A stretch of DNA of 64,000 bases from Streptomyces sp. NRRL F-6676 (GTDB lineage: Bacteria > Actinomycetota > Actinomycetes > Streptomycetales > Streptomycetaceae), in assembly GCF_000725625.1 (NCBI RefSeq), contig NZ_JOHS01000017.1, positions 53,879 through 117,878 on the forward strand. The letters run 5' to 3'. This document shows positions 9,335-17,591 of the stretch, one piece after another (the stretch's first letter is position 1; every line of letters starts with the position of its first letter). Both the position numbers and the translations under genes were made by a program. The notes beneath the pieces were generated by a model. That model saw only the letters and a program-made list of their open reading frames with translations, ran no database searches and had not been told where the DNA came from.

Positions 9335-10759
9335 TCACACGGTGATGGTGAACGCCTGGATCCACTCATTGTTGTCGTGGGTTCCGGCGTAGGTGAATGC
9401 CAGGCCGGCGTTGGGCTGGTCGCACTCCATGCCGAGCCAGTCGCCGTCGTGGATATAGGTGGTGTGGCAGACGTTGCCCTTGCCGCCGTCGACGCTGATG
9501 GAGAAGCCCAGCATGTGCGGGGCGTTCTTCTTGGTGCTGCCGACGTAGTTGTCGATGCCGTCGGCGGCGGTCGCGAACGGATCGAAGTACTTCCCCTCGC
9601 CGTTGGTCGAGCCGGGGTCGTAGACATAGGCGCGGTTGGTGACGCCCTTGGTGCCGGCGACGGCGATGTTGACGCCCGTGATCGTCCCCTCGCCCGGGGT
9701 GCCGGCCGTCTGGCCGTCGCACACCGCGTCCGTCCAGCCGTCGCCCGTCACGAACGCCCGGTAGCAGACGTGCCGTCCGCTCGGGTCCTGCGCGGCGAGC
9801 TGCTTGACGGCGGTCGCCGCGGTCGTCTCGGGGGCCTTGGTCTTCTTGTCCGCGGAGCCGCCGTCCCCGCCGCCACCGCCCCCGTCCGCCCCGCCGCCCG
9901 AGGCCTGGGCGGGAGCGGTGTCCTGCGCGGCGGGACTCTCGGGCGCCTTGAGGGAGGGCGGGGCGGAGGGCGGCAGCGTGCCGACGCCGGCCGCCGCGAC
10001 CTTCTCGGTGGCCGCGGTGCGGACCTGCGGCTTGTAGGAGATCCACAGCATGACGAAGGCGATCGCCAGGGCCATGAAGATACCGAGGAAGGTGGCCAGC
10101 CAGCGCGGCAGGAACCCCCGCTGGACGTAGGTGCCCTCCGTCTTCAGCGGCGTCACACCGGACCGCTGCACGCTCAGCGCGTACGGCCGGGACTCCTTCG
10201 CGCCGAACCAGATGATCTGCCGCGGCTTCAGCACCGTCTTCACGAACGCCGCACGGCCCGGCTCGATCTGCACATTGCTCGGACGGATCTCGTACGACAG
10301 CTGGTCGCCGTTGTCGCTGCCGCTCAACGAGGCCGTCAGCTTGGTGTTGCCCAGGTTGTCCACGGCCAGCTTCGGACGCCCCCGGAAGCGGCCCTTCACC
10401 GTCGGCGGCACCAGTTCCGCCCGTACCTCCGTGAACGGAGTGACCGTGACGTTCCCCTCCGGGACGGTCGTCGCCTCCGGGTGCTCCGTCGGCGTGATCC
10501 GCACCCCGTACGGATGGGGGCCCGCCGTCGCGTCCGGTGTGCGCGGCGGAGCGAACGTCAGCTCCACCGACCCCGTCGTCCCCGGATACAGCCGGAGCGT
10601 CTGCGGTTCCACCACGGTCCAGGGCGCGAGGGAACCGACCGCCTCGAAGCGGTACTCGTCCACCACGTCACCGGTGTTGCGCAGCCGCAGCCGTACCGTC
10701 GTACTGCCACCCGGGTCCACGGTCGCGGAGGCGGGTTCCAGGGAAGTCCAAAGGCTCAC
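9335..10759 (-). CDS. Single-pass membrane protein with Ig-like N-terminus and ChW-like C-terminus
   Basis: Protein of 474 residues in three parts. Residues 1-215 resemble bacterial Ig/NEW3-type beta sandwiches (VDPGGSTTVRLRLRNTG, then a second domain around 110-215). One transmembrane helix spans about 220-241. A Pro/Ala/Gly linker (245-325) leads to a C-terminal domain (335-474) with GDGWTDAVCDGQTAGTPG and DGDWLGMECD, similar to hydrophobic-W (ChW) repeats, and several cysteines. There is no signal peptide before the Ig-like part, so the N-terminus is probably cytoplasmic and the ChW part outside. Function unknown; ChW repeats elsewhere bind surfaces or sugars. Confidence 0.75.
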   Translation of the reverse strand: MSLWTSLEPASATVDPGGSTTVRLRLRNTGDVVDEYRFEAVGSLAPWTVVEPQTLRLYPGTTGSVELTFAPPRTPDATAGPHPYGVRITPTEHPEATTVPEGNVTVTPFTEVRAELVPPTVKGRFRGRPKLAVDNLGNTKLTASLSGSDNGDQLSYEIRPSNVQIEPGRAAFVKTVLKPRQIIWFGAKESRPYALSVQRSGVTPLKTEGTYVQRGFLPRWLATFLGIFMALAIAFVMLWISYKPQVRTAATEKVAAAGVGTLPPSAPPSLKAPESPAAQDTAPAQASGGGADGGGGGGDGGSADKKTKAPETTAATAVKQLAAQDPSGRHVCYRAFVTGDGWTDAVCDGQTAGTPGEGTITGVNIAVAGTKGVTNRAYVYDPGSTNGEGKYFDPFATAADGIDNYVGSTKKNAPHMLGFSISVDGGKGNVCHTTYIHDGDWLGMECDQPNAGLAFTYAGTHDNNEWIQAFTITV

Positions 10760-10824
10760 TCCCGGACGTTAAACGCGACGCCGGTGCCTGGTCAGGAAGC
10801 CCAGGGGCACGGAAGGTGCCCGAA

Positions 10825-10849
10825 GAGGCGGGAGTCGTTGCCCCGCCTC
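10825..10849 (-). terminator. Stem-loop after the methyltransferase gene
   Basis: GAGGCGGG and CCCGCCTC pair across a 9-nt loop, 27 bases beyond the stop of the methyltransferase gene that reads leftwards. Confidence 0.5.
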
Positions 10850-10875
10850 CCGTTCCGTCCCGCGGGACCGTGCGG

Positions 10876-11691
10876 TCAGGGCTTGCGGCCGACGCCGCAC
10901 CACATCGGGAGCGGGTCCGTGTCCGTGACCGTCTCGGCGTCCGGGCGCCACTGGGGCAGTCCGACGACCCCGGGCTCCAGGAGCTCGGTGCCCCGGAAGA
11001 AACGGGTGACGCGCTCGTGGGTGCGCGGAGTGGCGCCCGCGTGTTCGCCCGCGCGCTCGTTGTAGACCCGCATCGACTTCGCGACCTCCTCGGAGGCGAT
11101 GTCCGAGGCCGGGTGGGAGACGACGAGGTGGCTGCCGGCGGGCAGGGCGTCCAGGAGGGCCGCGGTCAGCGCGAACGGGTCGTCGGCGTCCGGGATGTAC
11201 TGCAACACGGCGACGAGCATGAGGCCGACCGGCTGCGAGAAGTCCAGCGTCCCGGCGGCCCGTTCCAGGATGTGGTCCACCTCGCGCAGATCGGCCTGGA
11301 CGTAGTCCGTCGCCCCGTCGCGGGTGCTGACCAGCAGCGCCTCGGCGTGGGCCAGGACGACCGGGTCGTTGTCCACGTAGACGACCCGGGCGCCGGGGTC
11401 GGCCCGCTGCGCCACCTCGTGCGTGTTGTCGGCCGCGGGTATGCCGGTGCCGATGTCGAGGAACTGCCGGATCCCCGCCGTGGCCGACAGCTCGCGCACG
11501 GCACGGCCGAGGAAGGCCCGGTTGGCGCGGACCGCCTGGATGATGCGCGGGTTGGCCGCGGCGGCCAGCTCGGCCGCCTCCTGGTCGACGCGGTAGTTGT
11601 CCTTGCCCCCCAGCCACGCGTTGTAGACCCGGGCGGGGTGCGCCATGGCGGAGTTGATCGGCACCGTGCCGCGTGCCGGCCGTTCGTTCAC
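10876..11691 (-). CDS. SAM-dependent methyltransferase, DUF574 / Methyltransf_19 family
   Basis: A 271-residue member of a methyltransferase family that is strongly expanded in streptomycetes. Hallmarks are SAMAHPARVYNAWLGGKDNY near the N-terminus, the SAM motif FLDIGTGIPAADNTHEVA and VYVDNDPVVLAHA. The GTG at 11691 is chosen because AAGGGGG stands 9 bases upstream; an in-frame ATG 60 bases earlier lacks a ribosome site. Substrate unknown. No operon partner is evident; the next gene on this strand is 177 bases away. Confidence 0.88.
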   Translation of the reverse strand: MNERPARGTVPINSAMAHPARVYNAWLGGKDNYRVDQEAAELAAAANPRIIQAVRANRAFLGRAVRELSATAGIRQFLDIGTGIPAADNTHEVAQRADPGARVVYVDNDPVVLAHAEALLVSTRDGATDYVQADLREVDHILERAAGTLDFSQPVGLMLVAVLQYIPDADDPFALTAALLDALPAGSHLVVSHPASDIASEEVAKSMRVYNERAGEHAGATPRTHERVTRFFRGTELLEPGVVGLPQWRPDAETVTDTDPLPMWCGVGRKP

Positions 11692-11868
11692 AGCGCTGGA
11701 CCCCCTTGTCACCGGCGGACGTGTCGCCGTCGCACTTGTGTGCCGTCGCACTCGTCTGCCGTCGAACGTGTCATCGGTGAACCGTGCGGCACACCCTAAC
11801 CCACGGAAATGGGCAACATACCGGCAGACACGGTCAGTTGACGACGCCCTCCGGGCCCCGGCCGCCGG

Positions 11869-12804
11869 TCACCGGGCCCCCACCTCGGACACCAGGCGCG
11901 CGGCCGTCGGCACCGCGATCCCGTGCCGCCCGGCGGCGCGGAGCACGGCCCCGCCGATCGCGTCCAGCTCCAGCGCGCGGCCCGCCTCCGCGTCCCGCTG
12001 CATCGACGACTTCATGTCCGCCGGGCACGCGTCGAACATCGCCACGCTGCGGGCCGCGTCGAGCGGCGCCCCCTCCGCACGGCCGACGGCGGTGGTCTCG
12101 TCGATCAGGGCGAGCAGCTCCTCCCGGTGCTCCGTGCGCACCGGGCCCGCGCCCGTGCCGTACCGCGTGGTGAGCAGGGCGAACGGGGCGAGGAAGGCCA
12201 GCTTCGCCCAGAGGATCGCGGTCTCCGACTCCGCGACGCGGGCCCGGAGCCCGGCGGCCTCCAGGACGGCGGCCACCTCGGTGAGCGGGCGCGCGGTGCG
12301 GCCCGCGAGATCGATGTCGGCGAACGGGCTGCCGTGCTCGATCACACCGGGCGCGACCCGGGTCGACTCCACGCGGATGACCCCGGCCGCGACCCGCTCC
12401 GCGCCGTAGCGCCGGCGCAGCGCCTCCGGGTGCTCGACGCCGTTGAGGAGCGGCAGGACCAGCGCGTCCGGGCCCAGTACGGCCGGCGGGACCCGGTCCA
12501 GGGCCGCCTCCAGGCTGGTGTGCTTGACGGCCACCACGCACAGGTCGATTGGTTCGCGCAGCCCGGTGCCGGCCTCCACCTCGGCGGTGAAGTCCCCGAA
12601 CCGCCCGCTGCGCACCCGGATCCCGTCCTCGCGCAGCGTCTTCGCGGTCGTCTCGCCGGCCAGACAGATCACCCGGTGCCCGGCCCGGGACAGCAGCGCG
12701 GCGAGCAGTCCGCCGACGCCGCCGGGGCCGAGGACGGCCACGGTCCACGGGCGGTGGACGTCGGCGGCGGTTTCCGTGCGGTCCGGTGCGGTGCTGCTGG
12801 GCAT
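11869..12804 (-). CDS. panE: 2-dehydropantoate 2-reductase (ketopantoate reductase)
   Basis: NADPH-dependent reductase that makes pantoate for CoA synthesis. The Rossmann motif is GPGGVGG (residues 26-32). The conserved active-site lysine is K201 in AILWAKLAFL, and N121 sits in LPLLNGVEH as in characterised enzymes. Length 311 is normal. Some KPR-like paralogues do not act in pantothenate synthesis, so the symbol rests on family similarity. The gene is preceded on the same strand by the alpha/beta hydrolase gene, with a 115-base gap. Confidence 0.85.
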   Translation of the reverse strand: MPSSTAPDRTETAADVHRPWTVAVLGPGGVGGLLAALLSRAGHRVICLAGETTAKTLREDGIRVRSGRFGDFTAEVEAGTGLREPIDLCVVAVKHTSLEAALDRVPPAVLGPDALVLPLLNGVEHPEALRRRYGAERVAAGVIRVESTRVAPGVIEHGSPFADIDLAGRTARPLTEVAAVLEAAGLRARVAESETAILWAKLAFLAPFALLTTRYGTGAGPVRTEHREELLALIDETTAVGRAEGAPLDAARSVAMFDACPADMKSSMQRDAEAGRALELDAIGGAVLRAAGRHGIAVPTAARLVSEVGAR

Positions 12805-12919
12805 GCGGCGGTGTCCCTCCGGTCGGGGGCCCGGCCCCGGTGGCCGGAAACGCTTCCCCGCTGGACCGCAACACGGCCCGCCCGCCCCGCATTTCCGCCA
12901 CCGGCCGGAGCGCTCCGAC

Positions 12920-13714
12920 TCAGGCCCCGAGGAACTCCGCCAGCACGGGGGCGAGGGCCTCCGGGTCGACCATGTGGTTCTGCCCCTCGAGGCAGCGGTA
13001 CGCGCCGTCGGGGACCGCGTCCGCCACCGCCCGCGCCGCCTCGCGCAGCCAGGCCGGGCTCGCCCCGCCGGCCACGGCGAGCACCGGCACCCCGATCCGC
13101 GCCAGCCGGTCGCGGGGGACGCGGCCGCCGTCGCCCATCACGGCGTCGTCGTACGCGAGCGTCGGCGCGACCGCCTCCATGCCGGGCCACATGGGGGAGG
13201 TGCGGGCGTTCGCGATCATCTCGGGGGCGAGGCCGGTGAGCGCCAGGAACAGCTCCACCGCGTCCCCGCGCCTGCCCTGCTCCAGCGCCTCGGTGAGCCG
13301 TGCGGTGTACCGGGCGCGCTCGTCCGCCCCGTCGTCCGACAGTGCGAACGGCGGCTCGTACACGGCGACCCGCGTCACGCCCGGCAGCCCGCTCGCCGCC
13401 GCCTGAAGGGCGAGCGCGCCGCCCGACGAGATGCCGTACAGGGCGGCGCTGCCGCCCACCGCGCCGATCAGCGCCCCGAGGTCCTCCACCTCGCGGGCGA
13501 CCGCGTACGGCGCGGTGTCCCCGCTGCCGCCGCGGCCCCGGCGGTCGTAGGCGACCACCTCGAAACGGTCCGCCAGCCGCGCGGCCAGCGGCGCCGTCGT
13601 CGCGCCCGTCGACATCGCCCCGCTCACCAGGACGACTGCCGGGCCCCGACCGGTGCGCGTGTACGCGAGACAGGTGCCGTCGCTGGAGGTGACCTTCTTG
13701 TCCATGGCTGCCAT
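12920..13714 (-). CDS. Alpha/beta hydrolase
   Basis: A 264-residue serine hydrolase. The nucleophile elbow is GISSGG, with the oxyanion-side VLVSGAMSTG near residue 30 and YDRRGRGGSGD typical of the family. The acid/histidine part ends with EGQNHMVDPEALAPVLAEFL. No signal peptide, so cytoplasmic. ATG codons at 13714 and 13705 are both possible and neither has a strong ribosome site. Substrate unknown. Confidence 0.87.
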   Translation of the reverse strand: MAAMDKKVTSSDGTCLAYTRTGRGPAVVLVSGAMSTGATTAPLAARLADRFEVVAYDRRGRGGSGDTAPYAVAREVEDLGALIGAVGGSAALYGISSGGALALQAAASGLPGVTRVAVYEPPFALSDDGADERARYTARLTEALEQGRRGDAVELFLALTGLAPEMIANARTSPMWPGMEAVAPTLAYDDAVMGDGGRVPRDRLARIGVPVLAVAGGASPAWLREAARAVADAVPDGAYRCLEGQNHMVDPEALAPVLAEFLGA

Positions 13715-13767
13715 GTCTCAGGAGACTGCCACGGGTGCGGCGTTCCGGCCCGCGACACGGCGGGAAC

Positions 13768-14106
13768 TCAGGAGCCCGCCGTACCGGCGACCTCCACCTC
13801 GTAGAAGCACAGGTGGTCCTTGATCGCGGCCACGTCCGGCTTGGGCTCCGGGTACGCCCAGACCAGGTCGGCGGCGTCCGGCAGCGACCAGTAGGAGGCC
13901 GTCCCCTTGAACGGGCAGACCGTGTGCGTCTCCGACGGCGTCAGCAGGTCGAGCCGTACGTCCTCGGGGGGCAGGTAGTAGCGCGGGGGACAGCCGGTCT
14001 CGCGCAGCACGAGGGGGCGGTCGCTCTCGGCGAGCACCTGGCCGCCGTGGACCACGCGCACGCGCTCGGCACTCTGTTCGACGGTGATGATGTGTCCTTG
14101 GCTCAT
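13768..14106 (-). CDS. DUF427 domain protein
   Basis: A 112-residue small cytoplasmic protein with the DUF427 pattern: VRVVHGGQVLAESDRPLVL, then PPRYYLPPEDVRLDLL, the conserved CPFKGTASYWSL, and DVAAIKDHLCFYEVEV at the end. Function is unknown in the family. It is divergent from the LOG-family gene, and 74 bases separate the start codons. Confidence 0.88.
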   Translation of the reverse strand: MSQGHIITVEQSAERVRVVHGGQVLAESDRPLVLRETGCPPRYYLPPEDVRLDLLTPSETHTVCPFKGTASYWSLPDAADLVWAYPEPKPDVAAIKDHLCFYEVEVAGTAGS

Positions 14107-14138
14107 GCCGGTTCAGCACGGCCGCGTGCCCCGTTCTT

Positions 14139-14161
14139 CCCGCCCGGGGGCGGGCTTTTTT
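14139..14161 (+). terminator. Intrinsic terminator inside a divergent promoter region
   Basis: CCCGCCC-GG-GGGCGGG followed by C and six T, oriented rightwards. It ends 19 bases before the LOG gene start, although no rightward gene lies immediately upstream. It may block antisense transcription arising across the DUF427 gene. Confidence 0.7.
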
Positions 14162-14180
14162 CCCGCGTACCGTGGTCGCC

Positions 14181-14720
14181 ATGCGAATCTGCGTCTTCCT
14201 CTCCGCCGCCGACCTCGACGACCGCTACACCCGCCCCGCCCGCGAGTTCGCCGAACTGCTCGGCAAGGGCGGCCACACCCTGGTCTGGGGCGGCTCCGAC
14301 GCCGGCCTGATGAAGGTGGTCGCCGACGGCGTCCAGGAGGCGGGCGGACGGCTGTGCGGGGTCTCCGTCGACTTCCTCTCGCACAAGGTGCGCCCCGGCG
14401 TCGACGACATGGTCGTCGCCCGGGACCTCGCCGAACGCAAGCGGCTGCTGCTGGAGAAGGGCGACGCCGTCGTCATCATGGTGGGCGGCACGGGAACGCT
14501 CGACGAGGCGACCGAGATCCTGGAACTGAAGAAGCACGGCCACACCGACAAGCCGGTGGTCCTGCTCAACACGGCCGGCTTCTACGACGGCCTGAAGCAG
14601 CAGTTCCACCGCATGGACGCGGAGGGCTTCCTCCCCGTCCCCCTGGCCGACCTGGTCTTCTTCGCGGAGGAGCCGGTGGGGGCGCTGGCGTATCTGGAGG
14701 AGACGCAGGGCATCGAGTGA
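14181..14720 (+). CDS. LOG family protein (cytokinin-activating-type phosphoribohydrolase fold)
   Basis: A 179-residue Rossmann-like protein of the TIGR00730/LOG group. The signature normally read as PGGxGTxxE appears as VGGTGTLDE (near residue 106), with the upstream AERKRLLLEKGDAVVIMVGG, so the first Pro is replaced by Val. Homologues hydrolyse nucleoside 5'-monophosphates at the N-glycosidic bond. The ATG at 14181 fits MRICVFLSAA at the N-terminus. TACCGT (14168-14173) ends 7 bases before it and no Shine-Dalgarno is present, so the transcript is probably leaderless. Confidence 0.8.
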   Translation: MRICVFLSAADLDDRYTRPAREFAELLGKGGHTLVWGGSDAGLMKVVADGVQEAGGRLCGVSVDFLSHKVRPGVDDMVVARDLAERKRLLLEKGDAVVIMVGGTGTLDEATEILELKKHGHTDKPVVLLNTAGFYDGLKQQFHRMDAEGFLPVPLADLVFFAEEPVGALAYLEETQGIE

Positions 14721-14789
14721 GGGCGGTCGGGGGACAACGGGCGGGGCTGCGCCGAGTGCGGCGCCGCCGCGTGGGCGCGATCTCTCGGC

Positions 14790-14845
14790 GGGGGCCCGGG
14801 GCGCGGCCCCGGGGACGGGAAGGGCAGGGGCGGCGGGGGCGAGGA
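14790..14845 (-). repeat. Interspersed palindromic repeat, partial copy
   Basis: The block GGGAAGGGCAGGGGCGGCGG and the GC-rich hairpin before it match the copy at 58383-58440 closely and share the motif found at 24057 (other orientation) and 44744. It lies between the LOG and SDR genes. Confidence 0.6.
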
Positions 14846-14864
14846 GAAATGCGAGCATGACGGC

Positions 14865-15554
14865 ATGGCTACACATGTGATCACCGGCGCCGGCTCCGGC
14901 ATCGGCGCCGCCGTCGCCCGGCGGCTGCACGCCCGCGGCGACGACCTCGTCCTGCACGCCCGCGACGCCGCCCGGGCGAAGGAACTCGCCGCCGAGTTCC
15001 CCGGCGCCCACACCCTCGTCGGCGACCTCGCCGACCCCGCCCGGCTGTCCTGGGCCTTCTCCCACCAGTCGCTCCCCGACCGCGTCGACTCCCTCCTCCA
15101 CATCGCCGGCGTCATCGAACTCGGCACGGTCGGCGAGCTCACCCCCAAGGCCTGGCGCCACCAGCTGGACGTCAACCTGCTGGCCCCCGCCGAGCTGACC
15201 CGCCACTTCCTGCCGCAGTTGCGCACCGCCCGCGGCCACGTCGTGTTCGTCAACTCCGGCTCCGGCCTGAACGCGCACGCCGGCTGGTCCGGGTACGCCG
15301 CCTCCAAGCACGCCCTGAAGGCCCTCGCGGACGCGCTCCGCGAGGAGGAGCACGCGGCCGGCGTCCGCGTCACCTCCGTCTACCCGGGCCGCACCGCCAG
15401 CCCCATGCAGGCCAAGGTGCACCAGCAGGAGGGCAGAAGTTACGACCCGGAGCGCTGGATCGACCCCGAGTCGGTCGCCACCACCGTCCTGATGGCACTC
15501 GACCTGCCCCGCGACGCCGAGGTCAACGACCTGACGGTACGTCCGGGACGGTGA
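14865..15554 (+). CDS. Short-chain dehydrogenase/reductase (SDR)
   Basis: A classical SDR of 229 residues. The cofactor motif is TGAGSGIG (7-14), the NNAG-like strand is LLHIAGV, and the catalytic pair Y144/K148 is in GYAASKHAL, with Ser in VNSGSG. The cofactor is not certain; the Arg-rich patch HARDAARAKE suggests NADP(H). Substrate unknown. Its 3' end overlaps the AraC gene by 32 bases in the opposite direction. Confidence 0.9.
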   Translation: MATHVITGAGSGIGAAVARRLHARGDDLVLHARDAARAKELAAEFPGAHTLVGDLADPARLSWAFSHQSLPDRVDSLLHIAGVIELGTVGELTPKAWRHQLDVNLLAPAELTRHFLPQLRTARGHVVFVNSGSGLNAHAGWSGYAASKHALKALADALREEEHAAGVRVTSVYPGRTASPMQAKVHQQEGRSYDPERWIDPESVATTVLMALDLPRDAEVNDLTVRPGR

Positions 15555-16563
15555 CCCCGCCGAGCTCGTCGGGCTCGTCGGGCCCGCCGGCCCCTTCCGC
15601 CCCGTCGGCCTCCTCGGCCGCGGCGGACGCCGCGTAGTCCGTGGGCGTCCGCCCGTACCGGCCGCGGAAGACGCGGGCGAAGTGGCCGCTGTCGGCGAAC
15701 TGCCAGCGGGCGGCGATGTCCGCGACGGTCATCCGCCGGTGCGGGACGGTGAGGAGCGCGCGGCGCGCCTCCTCCAGCCGGCGGTCCCTGATGTAGTCGC
15801 TCAGTGACCGTCCCTCGCCCGCGAAGGCCCGTTGCAGGGTGCGCACGGAGACGTTCAGTTCCCGGGCGACGGCCGTGGGGGACAGGCCGGGGTCGGTGAG
15901 CCGCCCGTCGGCCAGCTCCCGCGCGGCCTGCGCCAGCGCCGGCGACAGCCGGGGCTCCACGTCGTCGACGCCGCCCAGGACCACGGCCCGGGCCAGCTCG
16001 GCCAGGGTGTCGCGGGCGGCGTCGAGCCCGGCGGGGCCGAGGCGGTCCAGCATCCGGCCCACCGCGGCGGCGTGCGCGGTCAGCAGCCGTACCTCGGCGG
16101 TGCCGCCCGGACCGGAGGACGTCCGGCCCCGCCCGTGCCGGATCTCCGCGGCGGGCAGCACGAGCATCCGGACGGCGGTGCGCGGCGCCGCCGCGAAGTG
16201 GGACAGCCGCCCCGTCTGCACCAGCACGCGGCCGGCCGGCGCCGTGCGCTCCGTCCCTCCCGGCTCCCCGAGCCACCAGGTGCCCCGGTGCACGATCCAC
16301 AGCCGTACGTGGTCGTCGGAGCCCACTCCCGAACCCACCGTCCGCAGGGCGGCCGCGTTCTCGAAGTGGTTGAACATCGCGTTCCGCAGCCGGAACCCCC
16401 GGGACCGCGCCCCGAAACCGGCGACGGTCGCCCGGCTGAAGGGCGCCAGCGGGAACGTCTCGCCCATCCGGGACCGCCACGCGCGGGCGAAGTCGCCGAA
16501 GGCGTGGGCGCCGCTCAGGTCCACCGAGAACGTGCCGTTCATCGTCTCCTCGTTGTCGCGCAT
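15523..16563 (-). CDS. AraC-family transcriptional regulator
   Basis: A 346-residue regulator. The N-terminal half (about 1-200) is an AraC-binding-like domain of the type in which DHVRLWIVHRGTWWLGE precedes a cupin-like fold. The C-terminal double helix-turn-helix is clear: TAVARELNVSVRTLQRAF (first), then DIAARWQFADSGHFARVFRG and YGRTPTDY (second). The last 40 residues are acidic low complexity. It is divergent from the second SDR gene, which may be its target, and overlaps the first SDR gene tail to tail. Confidence 0.9.
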   Translation of the reverse strand: MRDNEETMNGTFSVDLSGAHAFGDFARAWRSRMGETFPLAPFSRATVAGFGARSRGFRLRNAMFNHFENAAALRTVGSGVGSDDHVRLWIVHRGTWWLGEPGGTERTAPAGRVLVQTGRLSHFAAAPRTAVRMLVLPAAEIRHGRGRTSSGPGGTAEVRLLTAHAAAVGRMLDRLGPAGLDAARDTLAELARAVVLGGVDDVEPRLSPALAQAARELADGRLTDPGLSPTAVARELNVSVRTLQRAFAGEGRSLSDYIRDRRLEEARRALLTVPHRRMTVADIAARWQFADSGHFARVFRGRYGRTPTDYAASAAAEEADGAEGAGGPDEPDELGGVTVPDVPSGR

Positions 16564-16705
16564 CTCCGGTGTCGCGCATCTCCGGTTCGGGCTGTCGTGC
16601 GGGTCCGAGCCTCCGGGGCCGGGGTGTTCCTATGGTGTGGAGGTGCCGGCGGCAAGGTGTGCCGGCCGCATGCCCATGAGAGTAATGAGTCAACGAGGTG
16701 GCGAG

Positions 16706-17431
16706 TTGAGCACGATCGTGATCGTCGGCGCGGGCCCGCAGCTGGGCCGGGCGATCGGCCGGCGGTTCGGCGCCGAGGGGTTCGACGTGGCGCTGATCGC
16801 CCGCAACCGCACGACCCTGGAGGAAGTGGCCGGCGACCTGGCCGGCGCGGGCGTCCGGGCCGAGGTGTTCCCCGCCGACATCACCGACCGTCCCGCCCTG
16901 CTCGCGGCGCTGACCGCCGCCGAGGAGCGGCTGGGGCCGATCGACGTCCTCGAGTACTCGCCCGCGCCGAGCCCGGCCGACCTGCGCCGGGCGCCGCTCG
17001 TCGGAGCCACAGAGGTCACCGTCGACTCGGTCCTGGCCCAGCTCGACCTCTATCTGCTCGGCGGCGTCGCCGCGGTGCGGCACGTGCTGCCCGGAATGAT
17101 GGCGCGCGGCACGGGGACGGTCCTGGTCACCAGCGGCGCCGGCTCCGGGCCGATCGTCGCCCCGCACGTGGCGAACGTGCAGATCGCCACCGGCGGGATG
17201 CGCAACTGGATCCTCAATCTGCACGCCGCGCTCGCCGGCACCGGGGTCTACGCCGCCCACGTGGCGATCGCCGCCTTCATCGGCCAGGGCGGCCACGACT
17301 CCCAGCCGGAGACCATCGCCGACGCCTTCTGGCGCCTGCACACGGAGCGGGCCGAGGCCGAACTGCTCGTGCAGGACCTGCCGGACGACTATCTGGAGCG
17401 GGGCCTGGCGGACAAGTTCCTGGAGTCCTGA
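16706..17431 (+). CDS. SDR-like protein lacking the catalytic YxxxK
   Basis: A 241-residue Rossmann protein with an intact cofactor motif GAGPQLG (8-14) and ALIARN, so NADP(H) binding is likely. At the place of the SDR catalytic Tyr and Lys it reads VANVQIATGGMRNW (155-168) with neither residue, although S143 is kept in VTSGAGSG. It either uses another mechanism or is a non-catalytic binding protein. The TTG at 16706 is chosen for the GAGGTG 5 bases upstream; ATG codons at 16670-16685 are alternatives. It is divergent from the AraC regulator and followed by a 12-bp stem terminator. Confidence 0.78.
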   Translation: MSTIVIVGAGPQLGRAIGRRFGAEGFDVALIARNRTTLEEVAGDLAGAGVRAEVFPADITDRPALLAALTAAEERLGPIDVLEYSPAPSPADLRRAPLVGATEVTVDSVLAQLDLYLLGGVAAVRHVLPGMMARGTGTVLVTSGAGSGPIVAPHVANVQIATGGMRNWILNLHAALAGTGVYAAHVAIAAFIGQGGHDSQPETIADAFWRLHTERAEAELLVQDLPDDYLERGLADKFLES

Positions 17432-17446
17432 ACCCGGCCCGCCACC

Positions 17447-17476
17447 GACGGACGACGGCCGCCACCGTCGTCCGTC
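17447..17476 (+). terminator. 12-bp stem-loop after the SDR-like gene
   Basis: GACGGACGACGG and its perfect complement (17465-17476) enclose a 6-nt loop, 15 bases after the stop. An 18-bp sequence containing the first arm recurs exactly at 17521-17538, so the area is repeat-rich. Confidence 0.65.
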
Positions 17477-17591
17477 ACCCACGGACGACGGTCGGCCACC
17501 GGCGTCCGCCACCGCCGTCCGCCACCGACGGACGACGGTCCGCCGCCCGGGTGGACGACGGGGCTCGCGCCGCAGGCTCTAGGCTTCCGGC

